Positions 9,164 through 18,406 of a stretch of 64,000 nucleotides of DNA are shown one piece after another. Made by a program: the position numbers and the translations under genes. This DNA is from QZKY01 sp942492925. GTDB lineage: Bacteria; Pseudomonadota; Gammaproteobacteria; Burkholderiales; Burkholderiaceae_D. The notes below the pieces were generated by a model. The model made no database searches and had not been told where the DNA came from. It saw only the letters and a program-made list of their open reading frames with translations. The stretch covers positions 2,189,193-2,253,192 of the forward strand of contig OW818641.1 in NCBI GenBank assembly GCA_942492925.1, in the 5' to 3' direction. Each line of letters begins with the position of its first letter. Position 1 is the stretch's first letter.

Positions 9164-10504
9164 ATGCACATTTCAAAAAACGATCCCTGTTCGCCACTCA
9201 AACATCCCGGACAACTGCTTGCCCTGTTTTTGCCGATTGTGCTGTTCATTACCGTCAGCGCGTGCATCATCTACTGGATCGAACGCGAACACGAACACGC
9301 CAAGCATGCGCAAGACGCTCACGAAACCGTCACGTTGAGCATCCGCGCAATCGGCCGCACCATGCAAACCATTACGCGTGACTTGCGCTATCTCTCGGAT
9401 GAAACCGCCATGCAGCAAGTGCTGGATCATCCCAACCCAAAAAATATGGACAACCTTGCGGCAGACTGGATGTCGTTTTCCCGGAACAAGCAAATCTACG
9501 ACAAAATTAGATGGATCGATGAAACCGGCATGGAACGACTCCGCATTAACTACGGCAGCCCCAGAAGTATCCGGGTGCCGACCTCGGAATTGGAAAACAA
9601 GTCGAAGCGTTATTTTTTTTATGACACATTCAAGTTGAACGCAGGAGAAATTTTTGTCTCCCCCCTGGATTTAAACGTGGACAACAATGAAATCGAAATA
9701 CCGCACAAGCCCACCATCCGTTTGGGCATGCCGGTATTCGATAGAGACGGGCGTAAACGCGGGATTCTCCTCATCAACTACCTTGCCATCGATTTGCTTT
9801 CCACGTTTGAAAAATCCTTTCAATTGAACAAGCGACCCGGCTGGCTGCTGAACAAGGATGGCTACTGGCTCACGGGCGGCATCCGGGAAGATGCGTTCGC
9901 ATTCATGTTCGGTCGTACGGAAGCCTCCATGGCTGCGCGTTACCCTGAAGCCTGGAAACAAATCCAGGCGGCAGAGTCCGGACATTTCGTGACCCAAGAA
10001 GGATTCTGGACCTTCAACACGGTCAGCCCACTCGTTGAAGGCCAAAAAACCAGCAGTGGCAGTGCTGACATTCTCTCCGCCAGCCAGGCACGTCTGGATG
10101 GCCGGAAATACGCCTGGAAAACGGTTTATTTGATGCCGATGGCAATGTACAACGCTGGCCTGACCAGTTTTGCGGTAAAGCTGGTCGTCGGGTCACTTGT
10201 GCTTCTGTTGCTTTTTTTCATTGGCATCTGGCGCCTGGTTCGGGCTCAGCTCATCGAAAAAGATACCCGCGAAAAACTGGAGAAAATCGTCGAGATGCGC
10301 ACCCATGCCTTGACAAAAGCGAATGAAAAACTCTCAGAAGAAGACGCACGCCTGAACACCCTCTTGCAAACCTTGCCGGACCTGAAGGGTTCGTCAAGCA
10401 ATGTGGGCCAGATTGCCACAGCATCTGGAGAAAATGCCATCGCAGGAAATGAATGCGTTACACTTACAGAACAAAGCCGCACCGGACAGCACAGTATGCC
10501 TTGA
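9164..10504 (+). CDS. stand-alone membrane sensor, truncated paralogue of the next gene
   Basis: This protein of about 446 residues has a membrane segment near residue 22 (LPIVLFITVSACIIYWI), a large periplasmic Cache/PDC-like sensor, and a second membrane segment (LVVGSLVLLLLFFIGIW), then a short coiled coil. It aligns along its whole length with the first 410 residues of the gene at 10535 and stops matching just after TLPDL, where that gene enters its first PAS domain. About 35 unrelated residues follow, then the stop. It has no output domain, so it could be a signal-binding partner, a decoy, or the relic of a tandem duplication. The ATG at 9164 was chosen because it matches the paralogue's N-terminus; an in-frame start at 9101 adds 21 unlikely residues. 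No strong Shine-Dalgarno is seen. Confidence 0.8.
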   Translation: MHISKNDPCSPLKHPGQLLALFLPIVLFITVSACIIYWIEREHEHAKHAQDAHETVTLSIRAIGRTMQTITRDLRYLSDETAMQQVLDHPNPKNMDNLAADWMSFSRNKQIYDKIRWIDETGMERLRINYGSPRSIRVPTSELENKSKRYFFYDTFKLNAGEIFVSPLDLNVDNNEIEIPHKPTIRLGMPVFDRDGRKRGILLINYLAIDLLSTFEKSFQLNKRPGWLLNKDGYWLTGGIREDAFAFMFGRTEASMAARYPEAWKQIQAAESGHFVTQEGFWTFNTVSPLVEGQKTSSGSADILSASQARLDGRKYAWKTVYLMPMAMYNAGLTSFAVKLVVGSLVLLLLFFIGIWRLVRAQLIEKDTREKLEKIVEMRTHALTKANEKLSEEDARLNTLLQTLPDLKGSSSNVGQIATASGENAIAGNECVTLTEQSRTGQHSMP

Positions 10505-10534
10505 GGAAACCATAACCCGCCACTCACCCAGACG

Positions 10535-13500
10535 ATGCCCATGAACCTCACGACAAACGGCCCACAATACTCCCCGCTCCAGCACCCGCGCCGCTTGCTG
10601 ATCCTGTTGACGCCGATCATCTTGCTGATCGGCCTTTCCTTGTTCATCATCTTCAAAATCGAGCTGGACCGGCGCCACTCGGCGAACGTGCGTGATGCGC
10701 ACGAAGTGGTGGCCATCAGCACCGAATCCATCGGACGCACGATCCAGGACATCACGCGCGATTTGCGTTATCTCTCGGACGACACCGGCATGCAACGAGT
10801 GCTGGACAACCCGAACGAAAAAAACATGAGCGATCTGGCGACGGACTGGATTTCCTTCTCGCTCAACAAGCAAATGTACGACAAGATCCGCTGGATCGAT
10901 GAACACGGCGTCGAACGCCTGCGGATTAACTACACCCCGAACAAGCCCATCCGGGTTCCGGTCACAGAACTTCAGGACAAATCCAAGCGCTATTTCTTTG
11001 CCGATGTTTTCAAACTCAATGCCGGTGAAATTTTCGTCTCGCCGCTGGACCTGAATGTCGAGAATAACGAAATCGAAGTGCCCTACAAGCCCACCATCCG
11101 GCTGGGGATGCCGGTCTTCGACGGCAAGGGCAACAAGCGCGGCATCTTGCTCATCAACTATCTAGCCACCGACATGCTCTCGATATTCGAGAAATCTTTT
11201 CGGCAAAACAAATATTCCGGGTGGCTGCTGAACAAGGATGGCTACTGGCTCAAGAGCGATCATCCGGATGATGAATACGCCTTCATGTTTGGGAAAACTG
11301 AAACCTCCATGGTCACCCGCCACCCGGAAGCCTGGAAAAAAATCAAGGAGACAGACGCTGGCCATTTTCTGACGCCGGAAGGCTTGTGGACGTTCAGCAC
11401 GGTGAGTCCGCTGGTTGAAAGTCACAAAACCAGCTCCGGCAGCACCGACATCCTGGCCGCCAGCAAAGCGCAACTGGACAGCCGCAAATATGTCTGGAAA
11501 GCGGTTTATCTGATGCCGATGGCCGTGTATAACAGCGGCATAACGGCATTTGTCCTTCAGATCGCCGGAGCCGGCATCGTCATTCTGGGGCTTTTCTTTT
11601 TCGGCGTCTGGCGCCTCGTCCATGCGCAACTGGTCGAAGAAGGCATGCGCGACCACCTTGAGCAGATGGTCAGTGAACGCACGCGCGATCTGACGGAAGC
11701 CAACGAGACGCTGGCTGAACGTGAAACCCGCTTGCTCACGCTATTTGAAACCATCCCCGACCTGATCCGTGTGAAAAGCGTCGATGGCACTTACATCGCG
11801 GTGAACAGCGCCTTCGCCAACTTGCTCGGCAAGAAGATAGAGGAGCTAATCGGCCACAAGGCGGAAGAATTCCTGGACAAGGAACTGGCCACAGCGTTGC
11901 ATAGCGACGACATGGCCGCCCTCGAAGCTGATCGACCTGTGGTTTTCGAAGAATGGCTCACCTACGCCAGAGACGGGCACAAGGGCTTGTTCGAGGTTAT
12001 CAAGGTGCCCATTCGCACACCTGACGGCCAGCTCATCGGCGTGCTCGGTGTAGGGCGGGACATTACAGATCGCAAACAGGCCGAGGAAAGACTGAAACTC
12101 GCCGCGCTGGTTTCCGAGCACACCAGCCAGGCCATCATGGTCACCGACGCGGAGGGACGCATCATTGCCGTCAATCCGGGCTTCGAACGCATTACCGGTT
12201 ACACCGAGTCCGAAGTCCTCGGCAAGAATCCGAGCGTGCTGAGTTCTGGCCGTCAGGATCGCGCCTTCTATCAAGCCATGTGGCACGCGCTGAACACATC
12301 CGGACACTGGGAAGGCGAAATCTGGAACAAGCGCAAGAACGGGGATATTTATCCCGCCTGGAACACCATTAACGCCATCCGCACTCCCGATGGCACCATT
12401 GAGCGCTACGTCGAGCTATGCTCCGACATGACCAACAAGAAGAAAGCGGAAGATCTCATCTTCCAGCAAGCCAACTTCGATTCCCTGACCGGGCTGCCCA
12501 ACCGTCACATGTTCCTGCAACGTCTGGACCATGAAATCGATACCGCCAAAAATCTGGGGCTGCCGCTCGCGCTGATGATCCTCGATCTGGATCATTTCAA
12601 GGACGTGAACGATACGCTCGGCCACGAAATGGGCGACACTTTGTTGAAAGATGCCTCCGAGCGTCTCAAGAGCTGTGTGCGCGAAACGGACACCGTCTCG
12701 CGCCTGGGCGGCGATGAATTCACCGTGATTCTCAGCGCCATCGAGGACATTGGTCGCGTCGAACGCGTAGCGCAGCACATCCTGCATCGCCTGTCCGAAC
12801 CTTTCCTGCTCGGCAAAGAAAGCGTGCATGTTTCGGCCAGCCTGGGCGTGGCCATGTATCCGGATGATGCCGCGAACAGTGACGATCTGCTCAAGAATGC
12901 AGATCAAGCCATGTACGCTGCAAAAAAAGATGGCCGCAACCGACGTAATTACTACATGCCAGCCATGCAGGAATCCGCGCAATTCAAGTTGCGACTCATG
13001 AATGATTTGCGCGTCGCACTGGCCGAGCATCAGTTCATGGCGATGTACCAGCCGATCGTTGATTTGCAAACCGGCGACATTCACAAGGCCGAGTCCTTGA
13101 TTCGCTGGAATCACCCGATTCGCGGCATGATCAGCCCCGCACAATTTATTACCTTGGCGGAAGAAATTGAAGTCATTGTCGACATCGGCAACTGGATGTT
13201 CCGCGAAGCCGCCCAACAGGCGGCCCACTGGCGCACCAGTCATCACCCAGATTTTCAAATCAGCGTCAACATGTCGCCGGTGCAGTTCCGCAACGCCGGC
13301 ATCAGCCACAAGACCTGGGGGCATTATCTGAAGACGCTGGGCATCCCCGGACAAGGCATCGTCATCGAAATCACCGAAGGCTTGTTGATGGATGCGACCG
13401 AGGCAATCACTTCGCAATTGCTCGAATTCCGTGATGCTGGGATGGAGGTCGCGCTCGACGATTTCGGCACTGGCTATTCCTCACTTTCTTACATCAAGAA

Positions 13501-13765
13501 ATTTGACATCGATTACCTGAAGATCGATCAGTCGTTCGTTCGCCATCTTGCTCCCGAATCGAGCGACCTTGCACTTTGCGAAGCCATCATCGTGATGGCG
13601 CACAAGCTTGGCATCAAAGTCATCGCGGAAGGTGTTGAAACAACCTTGCAGCGTGATCTCCTTGCCGCAGCCGGCTGCAACTACGGCCAGGGCCGCCTCT
13701 TCTCCATGCCCGTGGCGGCTGAGGACTTTGAAAAGCTTTTCGACAAAACGCGTGCCGCGACCTGA
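10535..13765 (+). CDS. membrane sensor PAS-PAS-GGDEF-EAL cyclic-di-GMP protein
   Basis: This 1076-residue c-di-GMP turnover protein has membrane segments at about 21-40 and 342-362 bracketing a periplasmic sensor, a coiled coil (365-400), PAS domains (405-515 and 520-640), GGDEF (650-805) and EAL (820-1070). GGDEF is intact at 725-729 with an RxxD inhibitory site at 716-719. The EAL signature reads ESL at 853-855: the metal-binding Glu is kept and Ala is Ser. DDFGTG at 975-980 and EGVET are intact, so phosphodiesterase activity is still plausible. It lies 30 bp after its truncated paralogue, probably in one transcript. Which activity dominates cannot be inferred. Confidence 0.95.
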   Translation: MPMNLTTNGPQYSPLQHPRRLLILLTPIILLIGLSLFIIFKIELDRRHSANVRDAHEVVAISTESIGRTIQDITRDLRYLSDDTGMQRVLDNPNEKNMSDLATDWISFSLNKQMYDKIRWIDEHGVERLRINYTPNKPIRVPVTELQDKSKRYFFADVFKLNAGEIFVSPLDLNVENNEIEVPYKPTIRLGMPVFDGKGNKRGILLINYLATDMLSIFEKSFRQNKYSGWLLNKDGYWLKSDHPDDEYAFMFGKTETSMVTRHPEAWKKIKETDAGHFLTPEGLWTFSTVSPLVESHKTSSGSTDILAASKAQLDSRKYVWKAVYLMPMAVYNSGITAFVLQIAGAGIVILGLFFFGVWRLVHAQLVEEGMRDHLEQMVSERTRDLTEANETLAERETRLLTLFETIPDLIRVKSVDGTYIAVNSAFANLLGKKIEELIGHKAEEFLDKELATALHSDDMAALEADRPVVFEEWLTYARDGHKGLFEVIKVPIRTPDGQLIGVLGVGRDITDRKQAEERLKLAALVSEHTSQAIMVTDAEGRIIAVNPGFERITGYTESEVLGKNPSVLSSGRQDRAFYQAMWHALNTSGHWEGEIWNKRKNGDIYPAWNTINAIRTPDGTIERYVELCSDMTNKKKAEDLIFQQANFDSLTGLPNRHMFLQRLDHEIDTAKNLGLPLALMILDLDHFKDVNDTLGHEMGDTLLKDASERLKSCVRETDTVSRLGGDEFTVILSAIEDIGRVERVAQHILHRLSEPFLLGKESVHVSASLGVAMYPDDAANSDDLLKNADQAMYAAKKDGRNRRNYYMPAMQESAQFKLRLMNDLRVALAEHQFMAMYQPIVDLQTGDIHKAESLIRWNHPIRGMISPAQFITLAEEIEVIVDIGNWMFREAAQQAAHWRTSHHPDFQISVNMSPVQFRNAGISHKTWGHYLKTLGIPGQGIVIEITEGLLMDATEAITSQLLEFRDAGMEVALDDFGTGYSSLSYIKKFDIDYLKIDQSFVRHLAPESSDLALCEAIIVMAHKLGIKVIAEGVETTLQRDLLAAAGCNYGQGRLFSMPVAAEDFEKLFDKTRAAT

Positions 13766-14129
13766 TTCCGCTGACCCGCGTCATGCGCCATACGTGGCAG
13801 CAATAAGACTCGAGAAAAATCGTGACAAACGGGGGATGAAGATTTTGCGGCCAAAGTCGTAAAATCTTCGCCGCCGTTTGCTGTCGCACCGCCATGACCC
13901 TTGCGCACACGAGAATATGTCTGCCCCAGGCAAAGGAGAACGATACGATTGCGCCTCTCCCCCGCCAACCATGACAGCGCTCTCGCCAGTCCCCATCACG
14001 GCCCCGCGCCAAGAATACCCATACAACACCCTGCCGCAAGACGCTGGCATCAGGCTTGACCCTTCCCTGACTTTGCTCCACCATGGGGATATCGCAATCA
14101 ATGCGCCGCTCGGATATCGGCCTCTGCCC
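13766..14129. other. 364-bp spacer with a long hairpin
   Basis: This stretch lies between the GGDEF-EAL gene and the C_GCAxxG gene. The reading frame of the latter stays open back to a TTG at 13878, but that extension has no family resemblance or ribosome-binding site and starts inside a hairpin, so I treat 13766-14129 as non-coding. It should contain the promoter of the redox operon; no clear consensus is visible. Confidence 0.55.
13826..13880. repeat. long two-part inverted repeat
   Basis: An outer 7-bp stem (CAAACGG at 13826-13832 with CCGTTTG at 13874-13880) and an inner 9-bp stem (GAAGATTTT at 13838-13846 with AAAATCTTC at 13861-13869) are perfectly complementary, with an asymmetric internal loop and a 14-nt apical loop. 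There is no U-tract after it, so a classical intrinsic terminator is unlikely. It may stabilise the 3' end of the upstream mRNA or be a regulatory leader of the downstream operon. Confidence 0.65.
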
Positions 14130-14600
14130 ATGAATCCCCTCAATCCCAAAAAAATCCACGAAAGCGCCGAAACCCTCTATACCGGTGGCTTGTGCTGCTC
14201 GGAAAGCGCGCTACTTGCCATCGCACAAGGCATCGGCGTCACGTCTCCTTGCCTGCCTGCCGTGGCCTCCGGATTTTGCGGCGGCATGGCGCGAACCGGG
14301 GGGCCATGTGGCGCACTCACTGGCGCGATAATGGGACTTGGCCTAGCGCTGGGCCGCGCTTCGGCCGCCGACGCTGCGCAACCCGCTGCTCGTGCAACGC
14401 AGCGATTGGTGCGTGAATTCGGTGAAATATTCGGCGGGGTGGATTGCCACAAGCTGGTGGGGTTTGACCCAAACGCCAACCCCGAAGACATTGATAAGGC
14501 TTTTACCAAGGAAGGGCGGCGAGCGCATTGCGCACGATTTACGGGCGTCGCGGCTGGGCTGGCGGCAAACATCCTTCTTGAAAACGCAGACAACTCTTGA
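14130..14600 (+). CDS. C_GCAxxG_C_C family redox protein
   Basis: This 156-residue cysteine-rich protein belongs to the C_GCAxxG_C_C family, thought to be redox-active but with no firm biochemical role. The visible signature is GGLCCSESALLAIAQG near residues 23-38, then GFCGGMARTGGPCGALTGA near 50-68, and later DCHKLVGFD and a C-terminal cysteine in AHCARFTG. The start MNPLNPKKIHESAE at 14130 gives the usual family length, although no strong Shine-Dalgarno precedes it; a TTG at 13878 is the alternative. It lies 41 bp upstream of a SigZ-type sigma factor and then dsbB, so a thiol-redox role is a reasonable inference. Confidence 0.85.
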   Translation: MNPLNPKKIHESAETLYTGGLCCSESALLAIAQGIGVTSPCLPAVASGFCGGMARTGGPCGALTGAIMGLGLALGRASAADAAQPAARATQRLVREFGEIFGGVDCHKLVGFDPNANPEDIDKAFTKEGRRAHCARFTGVAAGLAANILLENADNS

Positions 14601-14641
14601 ACGGCCCCTACGCCATAAAATGGGGAAAGGAAGGCGATCGC

Positions 14642-15199
14642 ATGACTGATGAACAAACGAACTTCACCTGCGTCACCCTCGCCTGGCGCGCGCACGAAAC
14701 CGAGTTGCGCCGCTTCCTGGCGAACCGATTGGCCGATGCGTATTTTGCAGAAGACATCCTTCAGGAAGTCTTTATCAAGGCGATGCATCAAGGAAAACGG
14801 TTTTGCAGCCTGGACAATGCTCGCGCCTGGCTTTTTGAGGTTGCGCGCAACGCCGCCATCGATCATCTCCGCACAAAGCGTGAACAAGCCGTCTTGCCAG
14901 ACGATCTCGTTGCAGAACAAGATGGGCCGGACACAATTGACATCATGGCCACCTGCCTGACGCATGCCCTGCCAGAATTGCCCGAAGAGGATCGCGAAGC
15001 CATTACCCTGTGCGATCTTCAAGGCATGAAACAGGAAGATTTCGCCAAACTGAAAGGCTTGTCCCTGCCCGGCGCCAAGTCACGGGTGCAACGCGCGCGC
15101 AAGCGATTACGTGAACACCTCACGCAGGCGTGTCGTGTTGAATACGATGCGCAAGGACGGGTGAGCGGATTCGTGCCGCGCCATGGGGGCGCTTCCTAA
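14642..15199 (+). CDS. sigZ: ECF sigma factor, SigZ type
   Basis: This 185-residue extracytoplasmic-function sigma factor has region 2 near residues 10-75 (ADAYFAEDILQEVFIKAM, then NARAWLFEVARNAAIDHL) and region 4 near 110-160 (LPEEDREAITLCDLQGMKQ, then LSLPGAKSRVQRARKRL). The C-terminal tail with CRVEYDAQGRVSGFVPR is the pattern of the SigZ subgroup. The ATG at 14642 was chosen because AAGGAAGG lies just upstream; an in-frame start at 14597 is weaker. No anti-sigma gene is adjacent. Placement between a cysteine-rich protein and DsbB suggests control of redox functions, which is inference. Confidence 0.9.
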   Translation: MTDEQTNFTCVTLAWRAHETELRRFLANRLADAYFAEDILQEVFIKAMHQGKRFCSLDNARAWLFEVARNAAIDHLRTKREQAVLPDDLVAEQDGPDTIDIMATCLTHALPELPEEDREAITLCDLQGMKQEDFAKLKGLSLPGAKSRVQRARKRLREHLTQACRVEYDAQGRVSGFVPRHGGAS

Positions 15200-15313
15200 C
15201 CGTATTTTCTGAATGCGTTATTTTCGCTGCAATGTCGCATTCTCGTGTCACGCAGCGACGGCGCCGCGCGAAATCTGTTTTACAATCTCATTAACAGCAC
15301 AGCAAAATCCTTC

Positions 15314-15829
15314 ATGCCCATCATGTATTTATTGCGACGTCACGCCAAATCACTCGCGCTCCTGCTCGCCATTGGCGCTTTTGCGTTGGTGCTGGTCGCG
15401 GTTGTCCTGACCCATTGGCTGGCACTGCTACCCTGCCATCTCTGCATTTTCCAACGTGTGCTGCACCTGGCAGTCGGTGCGGCATTGCTTGCGGCCTGGG
15501 CATCATGGAACGGAAAACTGATACCGCTCATCTCACTCATCCAAACCGTCGCGTTCTCTGTGACAGGACTGATTGCAGCCGGCTACCAAGTGTGGCTGCA
15601 GTGGCAGCCCCTGTCGTCTCTCGGCTGTGGCGTCGGCCAGCAAGGCTGGATCGAACGTTTTGTCGAAATGCTGAGCGATTGGATACCTACCCTCTTCATG
15701 GCGGGCGGGCTTTGCGAAGATGACGATCTGCTTATCCTTGGCTTGTCGATTGCCGTGTGGTCATTCCTCGCCTTTGCCGGCTTTCTGGTTTCCTCGGTGA
15801 CCTTGCTCATCGTGCGCCAACAAAAATAG
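15314..15829 (+). CDS. dsbB: disulfide bond formation protein B
   Basis: This 171-residue inner-membrane quinone reductase would reoxidise periplasmic DsbA. Four membrane helices are visible. The first periplasmic loop contains the CxxC LLPCHLCIFQR, and the second has the partner cysteine pair, one in LGCG and one in GLCEDD. The closing GLSIAVWS resembles the DsbB end motif GLSIPxWS. The start MPIMYLLRRH at 15314 fits the family; the frame is open to 15245. It ends 19 bp from the convergent gene at 15849 and follows the sigma factor by 114 bp. With the DsbA-like protein at 18407 it would make an oxidative pair. Confidence 0.93.
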   Translation: MPIMYLLRRHAKSLALLLAIGAFALVLVAVVLTHWLALLPCHLCIFQRVLHLAVGAALLAAWASWNGKLIPLISLIQTVAFSVTGLIAAGYQVWLQWQPLSSLGCGVGQQGWIERFVEMLSDWIPTLFMAGGLCEDDDLLILGLSIAVWSFLAFAGFLVSSVTLLIVRQQK

Positions 15830-15848
15830 TACGACGACCACGCGCTGC

Positions 15849-17129
15849 TTACATCAACCACTCCGGCTTGGCGATGATCAACACGCCAACTACCAGCAGG
15901 ATCACGCCCCCGAAAAGATTGGCCCAGCGTGAATAGTGCGCGCCCAGCCCGGTGACTTCCATTGCCAGCATCGCACCCGTAAAAATCAGCAAATCATCCA
16001 GCATGAACACCAGCACATACAAGCCAATGTAAGCATGGTATTGCCACGACGGTAGATGGTTGAGTGCCAGCACTTGCGTGTAGGCGGCGGGAATGCCTGC
16101 GGAGCACAACAGTTCGACGATGTTCACGGCAAAGGCAAGCAGGATAATCCCCATCAGTGCCAGCATCAGGCTGGGCGACAGGGCAAACGCCTTGAGGCGA
16201 TCCAGCACGGCGCGACGTGCTGGTGCGGCAGTGACGGTGCAGGCACTGTCGGGGTTCACGAAAAACTCTCGCAACGACCATCCTCCTACACACATCGCGA
16301 CCACACCGATGGCGATGCGTATCCAGATCACCATCCCGAAGAAGAGAAGCGTATTCAGCCAGGCGGCCATGATCAGGTAATAAACGATACCGGAAGCCGC
16401 CACGAAGGCGCCACCCAATACAAAACGGCGCAACCGATTTTCCACACCGACCAGCAAACCCAACAGGAAAATAAGCACCCACATGGCGCAGGGGTTGAAA
16501 CCATCTGCTGCGGCAAGCACAATGGTCAGCAACGGCAGAGAAAGATTGCGCACATCAATCTCGCCGACGATAGGCAGACTGATTGTTTTAAGGGCACTTT
16601 CTTTTGACGATTTTCCTGCGGGATGAACGTCTTCATTTTTTGGCTTTTGTGGGATTTCGCCACTTGGCGATAAAGCATGCGATTCATTTGCTTTAAAGAG
16701 CGATATTTCTTCACACCCTCTCACGCGGCATTGCATGGCTGTTGCGCGTAGCGCCTGTCCCGTTGTCGGATCGTCCCCATAACCTAGAAAATGTTGCGAG
16801 CCAATCACAATGAGCGGTACGCCTGGTTGTGCAACGTCGAAGTGCTTGGCTGCAGCGAGAAACAATGCCATATCCTCTTTTTTGCCGGTGACTTCGTGCC
16901 GAATAACACGAATATCCGGTTGCACGGATTCCATTTCATCCAGAAATCGAAGGGCTTTTTTGCAATGCGGGCAGCCGTTCGACCAGAACACATGGATGTT
17001 CACAGCATCAACGGGCCGTGATTTTTCCTGGGCATGCGCGAAGCTGCAGGCAAGGATCAACAGAAAAGCTATTGCATAGCGTATTTTGAGCGGACACCTG
17101 AAATATGCGCGTGCGTGCATCATCCGCAT
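15849..17129 (-). CDS. thioredoxin-fold plus DsbD-like membrane protein
   Basis: This protein of about 426 residues has a signal-anchor-like N-terminus (RYAIAFLLILACSFAHA), then a thioredoxin/glutaredoxin-fold domain with CPHC in FWSNGCPHCKKALRF, and an extra cysteine pair CRVRGC. A charged linker follows, then a polytopic membrane domain with GFNPCAMWVL and VELLCSAGIP, the two cysteine positions expected for transmembrane electron transfer in DsbD/CcdA-like proteins. It probably passes reducing equivalents between membrane and periplasm. The ATG at 17129 gives a compact signal sequence; in-frame starts at 17180 and 17213 (GTG) are possible. It lies downstream of the CcdA-like gene, after a 178-bp spacer if 17129 is the true start. 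Confidence 0.85.
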   Translation of the reverse strand: MRMMHARAYFRCPLKIRYAIAFLLILACSFAHAQEKSRPVDAVNIHVFWSNGCPHCKKALRFLDEMESVQPDIRVIRHEVTGKKEDMALFLAAAKHFDVAQPGVPLIVIGSQHFLGYGDDPTTGQALRATAMQCRVRGCEEISLFKANESHALSPSGEIPQKPKNEDVHPAGKSSKESALKTISLPIVGEIDVRNLSLPLLTIVLAAADGFNPCAMWVLIFLLGLLVGVENRLRRFVLGGAFVAASGIVYYLIMAAWLNTLLFFGMVIWIRIAIGVVAMCVGGWSLREFFVNPDSACTVTAAPARRAVLDRLKAFALSPSLMLALMGIILLAFAVNIVELLCSAGIPAAYTQVLALNHLPSWQYHAYIGLYVLVFMLDDLLIFTGAMLAMEVTGLGAHYSRWANLFGGVILLVVGVLIIAKPEWLM

Positions 17130-17307
17130 TTCGGGGATGCGTTCGGGGCTGGGGGCATGCGGGGTATCCGGGGGCGACATGGGTGAATGTCTCTCAGAGA
17201 GATAAACTGCCACAGCGGCATACTGTTACAGCGTCATATTGAAGCACGCGGAATTTTTCGCTTTGCGCTAAAGCAAATTTTTCTGAAGCGGTTGCGTGGC
17301 GCTCTGG

Positions 17308-18012
17308 CTAGATGAACGGTTGCGCAATGAAGTAAATCCCCAAACCAGCAATGATGAGGGCTGCGCCGCGCTGAAACCACACACTCGAATTTTGCATGGT
17401 TTGGCTTGCCAACATTCTTTTGGCAAAAGCCGTTGAACTTCCGGCAATTGCGATAGGCAGGCAATGTCCCAGGGCGAATAGCAGAATCAGGATGCTGCCG
17501 TACAGGATATCCCCTTGTACGGTGATAATGGCCAATAGGGGCGCGATGAAGCCGAAGGTGCAAGAGCCTGACAAAATGCCATAGGCCAGTCCAATGATCA
17601 AGGCACCGATCCGCCCCTGAATTTGAAACCGGCTCATCATGTTTCCCGGCAATTTGCAATGCGCCACTCCCAGCATGTTCAAGGCAATCCAGATGAGTGC
17701 AGCACCCACCGCGATAATCCAGTAGGAGCCGATGTCTCCCAGCATCCGGCCCAGCATGGCGCAGATGACGCCCACCAGCGTAATGCTGACAAATAATCCG
17801 GCGCAAAAAAGGAGTGCATAGCTTACGCCTTCACGCCCTTCAACAGGTTTATTCTGGCCACCAACATAGCCGATGATCAGCGGAATGGAAGCCAGGTGAC
17901 AGGGGCTGAACAGGACACTGACCAATCCCCACAGAAAACTGCCCAAGAGTGCAATGCCTGCGCTATAGCTCATCCATTCGTTGATCGTGATGAACAGATA
18001 ATTGAGCATCAT
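17308..18012 (-). CDS. CcdA/DsbD-type membrane thiol transporter
   Basis: This 234-residue polytopic membrane protein with about six helices belongs to the cytochrome c biogenesis/DsbD transmembrane family. The two key cysteines are visible in LFSPCHLASIPLIIGYV near residue 37 and SGSCTFGFIAPLLA near residue 150. It would carry electrons from cytoplasmic thioredoxin across the membrane. It overlaps the periplasmic thioredoxin gene by four bases (ATGA at 18009-18012), which implies translational coupling, so that thioredoxin is the likely acceptor. Specific use in cytochrome c maturation is possible, but no ccm genes are present. Confidence 0.88.
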   Translation of the reverse strand: MMLNYLFITINEWMSYSAGIALLGSFLWGLVSVLFSPCHLASIPLIIGYVGGQNKPVEGREGVSYALLFCAGLFVSITLVGVICAMLGRMLGDIGSYWIIAVGAALIWIALNMLGVAHCKLPGNMMSRFQIQGRIGALIIGLAYGILSGSCTFGFIAPLLAIITVQGDILYGSILILLFALGHCLPIAIAGSSTAFAKRMLASQTMQNSSVWFQRGAALIIAGLGIYFIAQPFI

Positions 18013-18404
18013 TTTTCCAGTAGCAGTTTGTCCAGCACCCCTGCGATCGATTTTTTATCGAGGTAACCTTCGTGACGCCCTACTTCCTGACCATGTTTAT
18101 TGAAGAAAATTTGAGTCGGAATCACGCGAATCCTGTAGTGCTGGCCGTATTCCTTTTGCTTCCACACATCGACAAAAATGATGGCGGCTCTTCCCTTGTA
18201 CTCGCCGCGTAATTCTTCAAGAATGGGCGCCATCATTTTGCAGGGGATGCAGCTGGTCGCCCCCAAGTCCACAACGGATGGCATGTTAACAGGGTGAATT
18301 TGGGAGACTTGGGCGAGGGCTGTACTCGTGATGCAAAGCGCCGTCAGAGAAAACCATGCTGTTACGATGAAGCGCCGAAATATCGAGCGGTTATTCTTGG
18401 CCAT
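18009..18404 (-). CDS. periplasmic thioredoxin-like protein
   Basis: This 131-residue protein has an N-terminal signal sequence (RFIVTAWFSLTALCITSTALA) and a thioredoxin fold with the active site CIPC in GATSCIPCKMMAPILEEL, followed by IIFVDVWKQ and the cis-proline region IRVIPTQIFF. It is exported and probably acts as a reductant fed by the CcdA-like protein it overlaps. Its start is two bases after the stop of the DsbA-like gene upstream, so the three form a tight operon. Confidence 0.9.
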   Translation of the reverse strand: MAKNNRSIFRRFIVTAWFSLTALCITSTALAQVSQIHPVNMPSVVDLGATSCIPCKMMAPILEELRGEYKGRAAIIFVDVWKQKEYGQHYRIRVIPTQIFFNKHGQEVGRHEGYLDKKSIAGVLDKLLLEK

Positions 18405-18406
18405 CT

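Noticed and set aside
8997..9197. 66-codon minus-strand frame in the c-di-GMP intergenic region
   Set aside because: No ribosome-binding site, overlaps the sensor gene, and contains the inverted repeat.
13878..14129. 84-codon extension of the C_GCAxxG protein
   Set aside because: It starts at a TTG within a hairpin, has no ribosome-binding site and exceeds normal family length.
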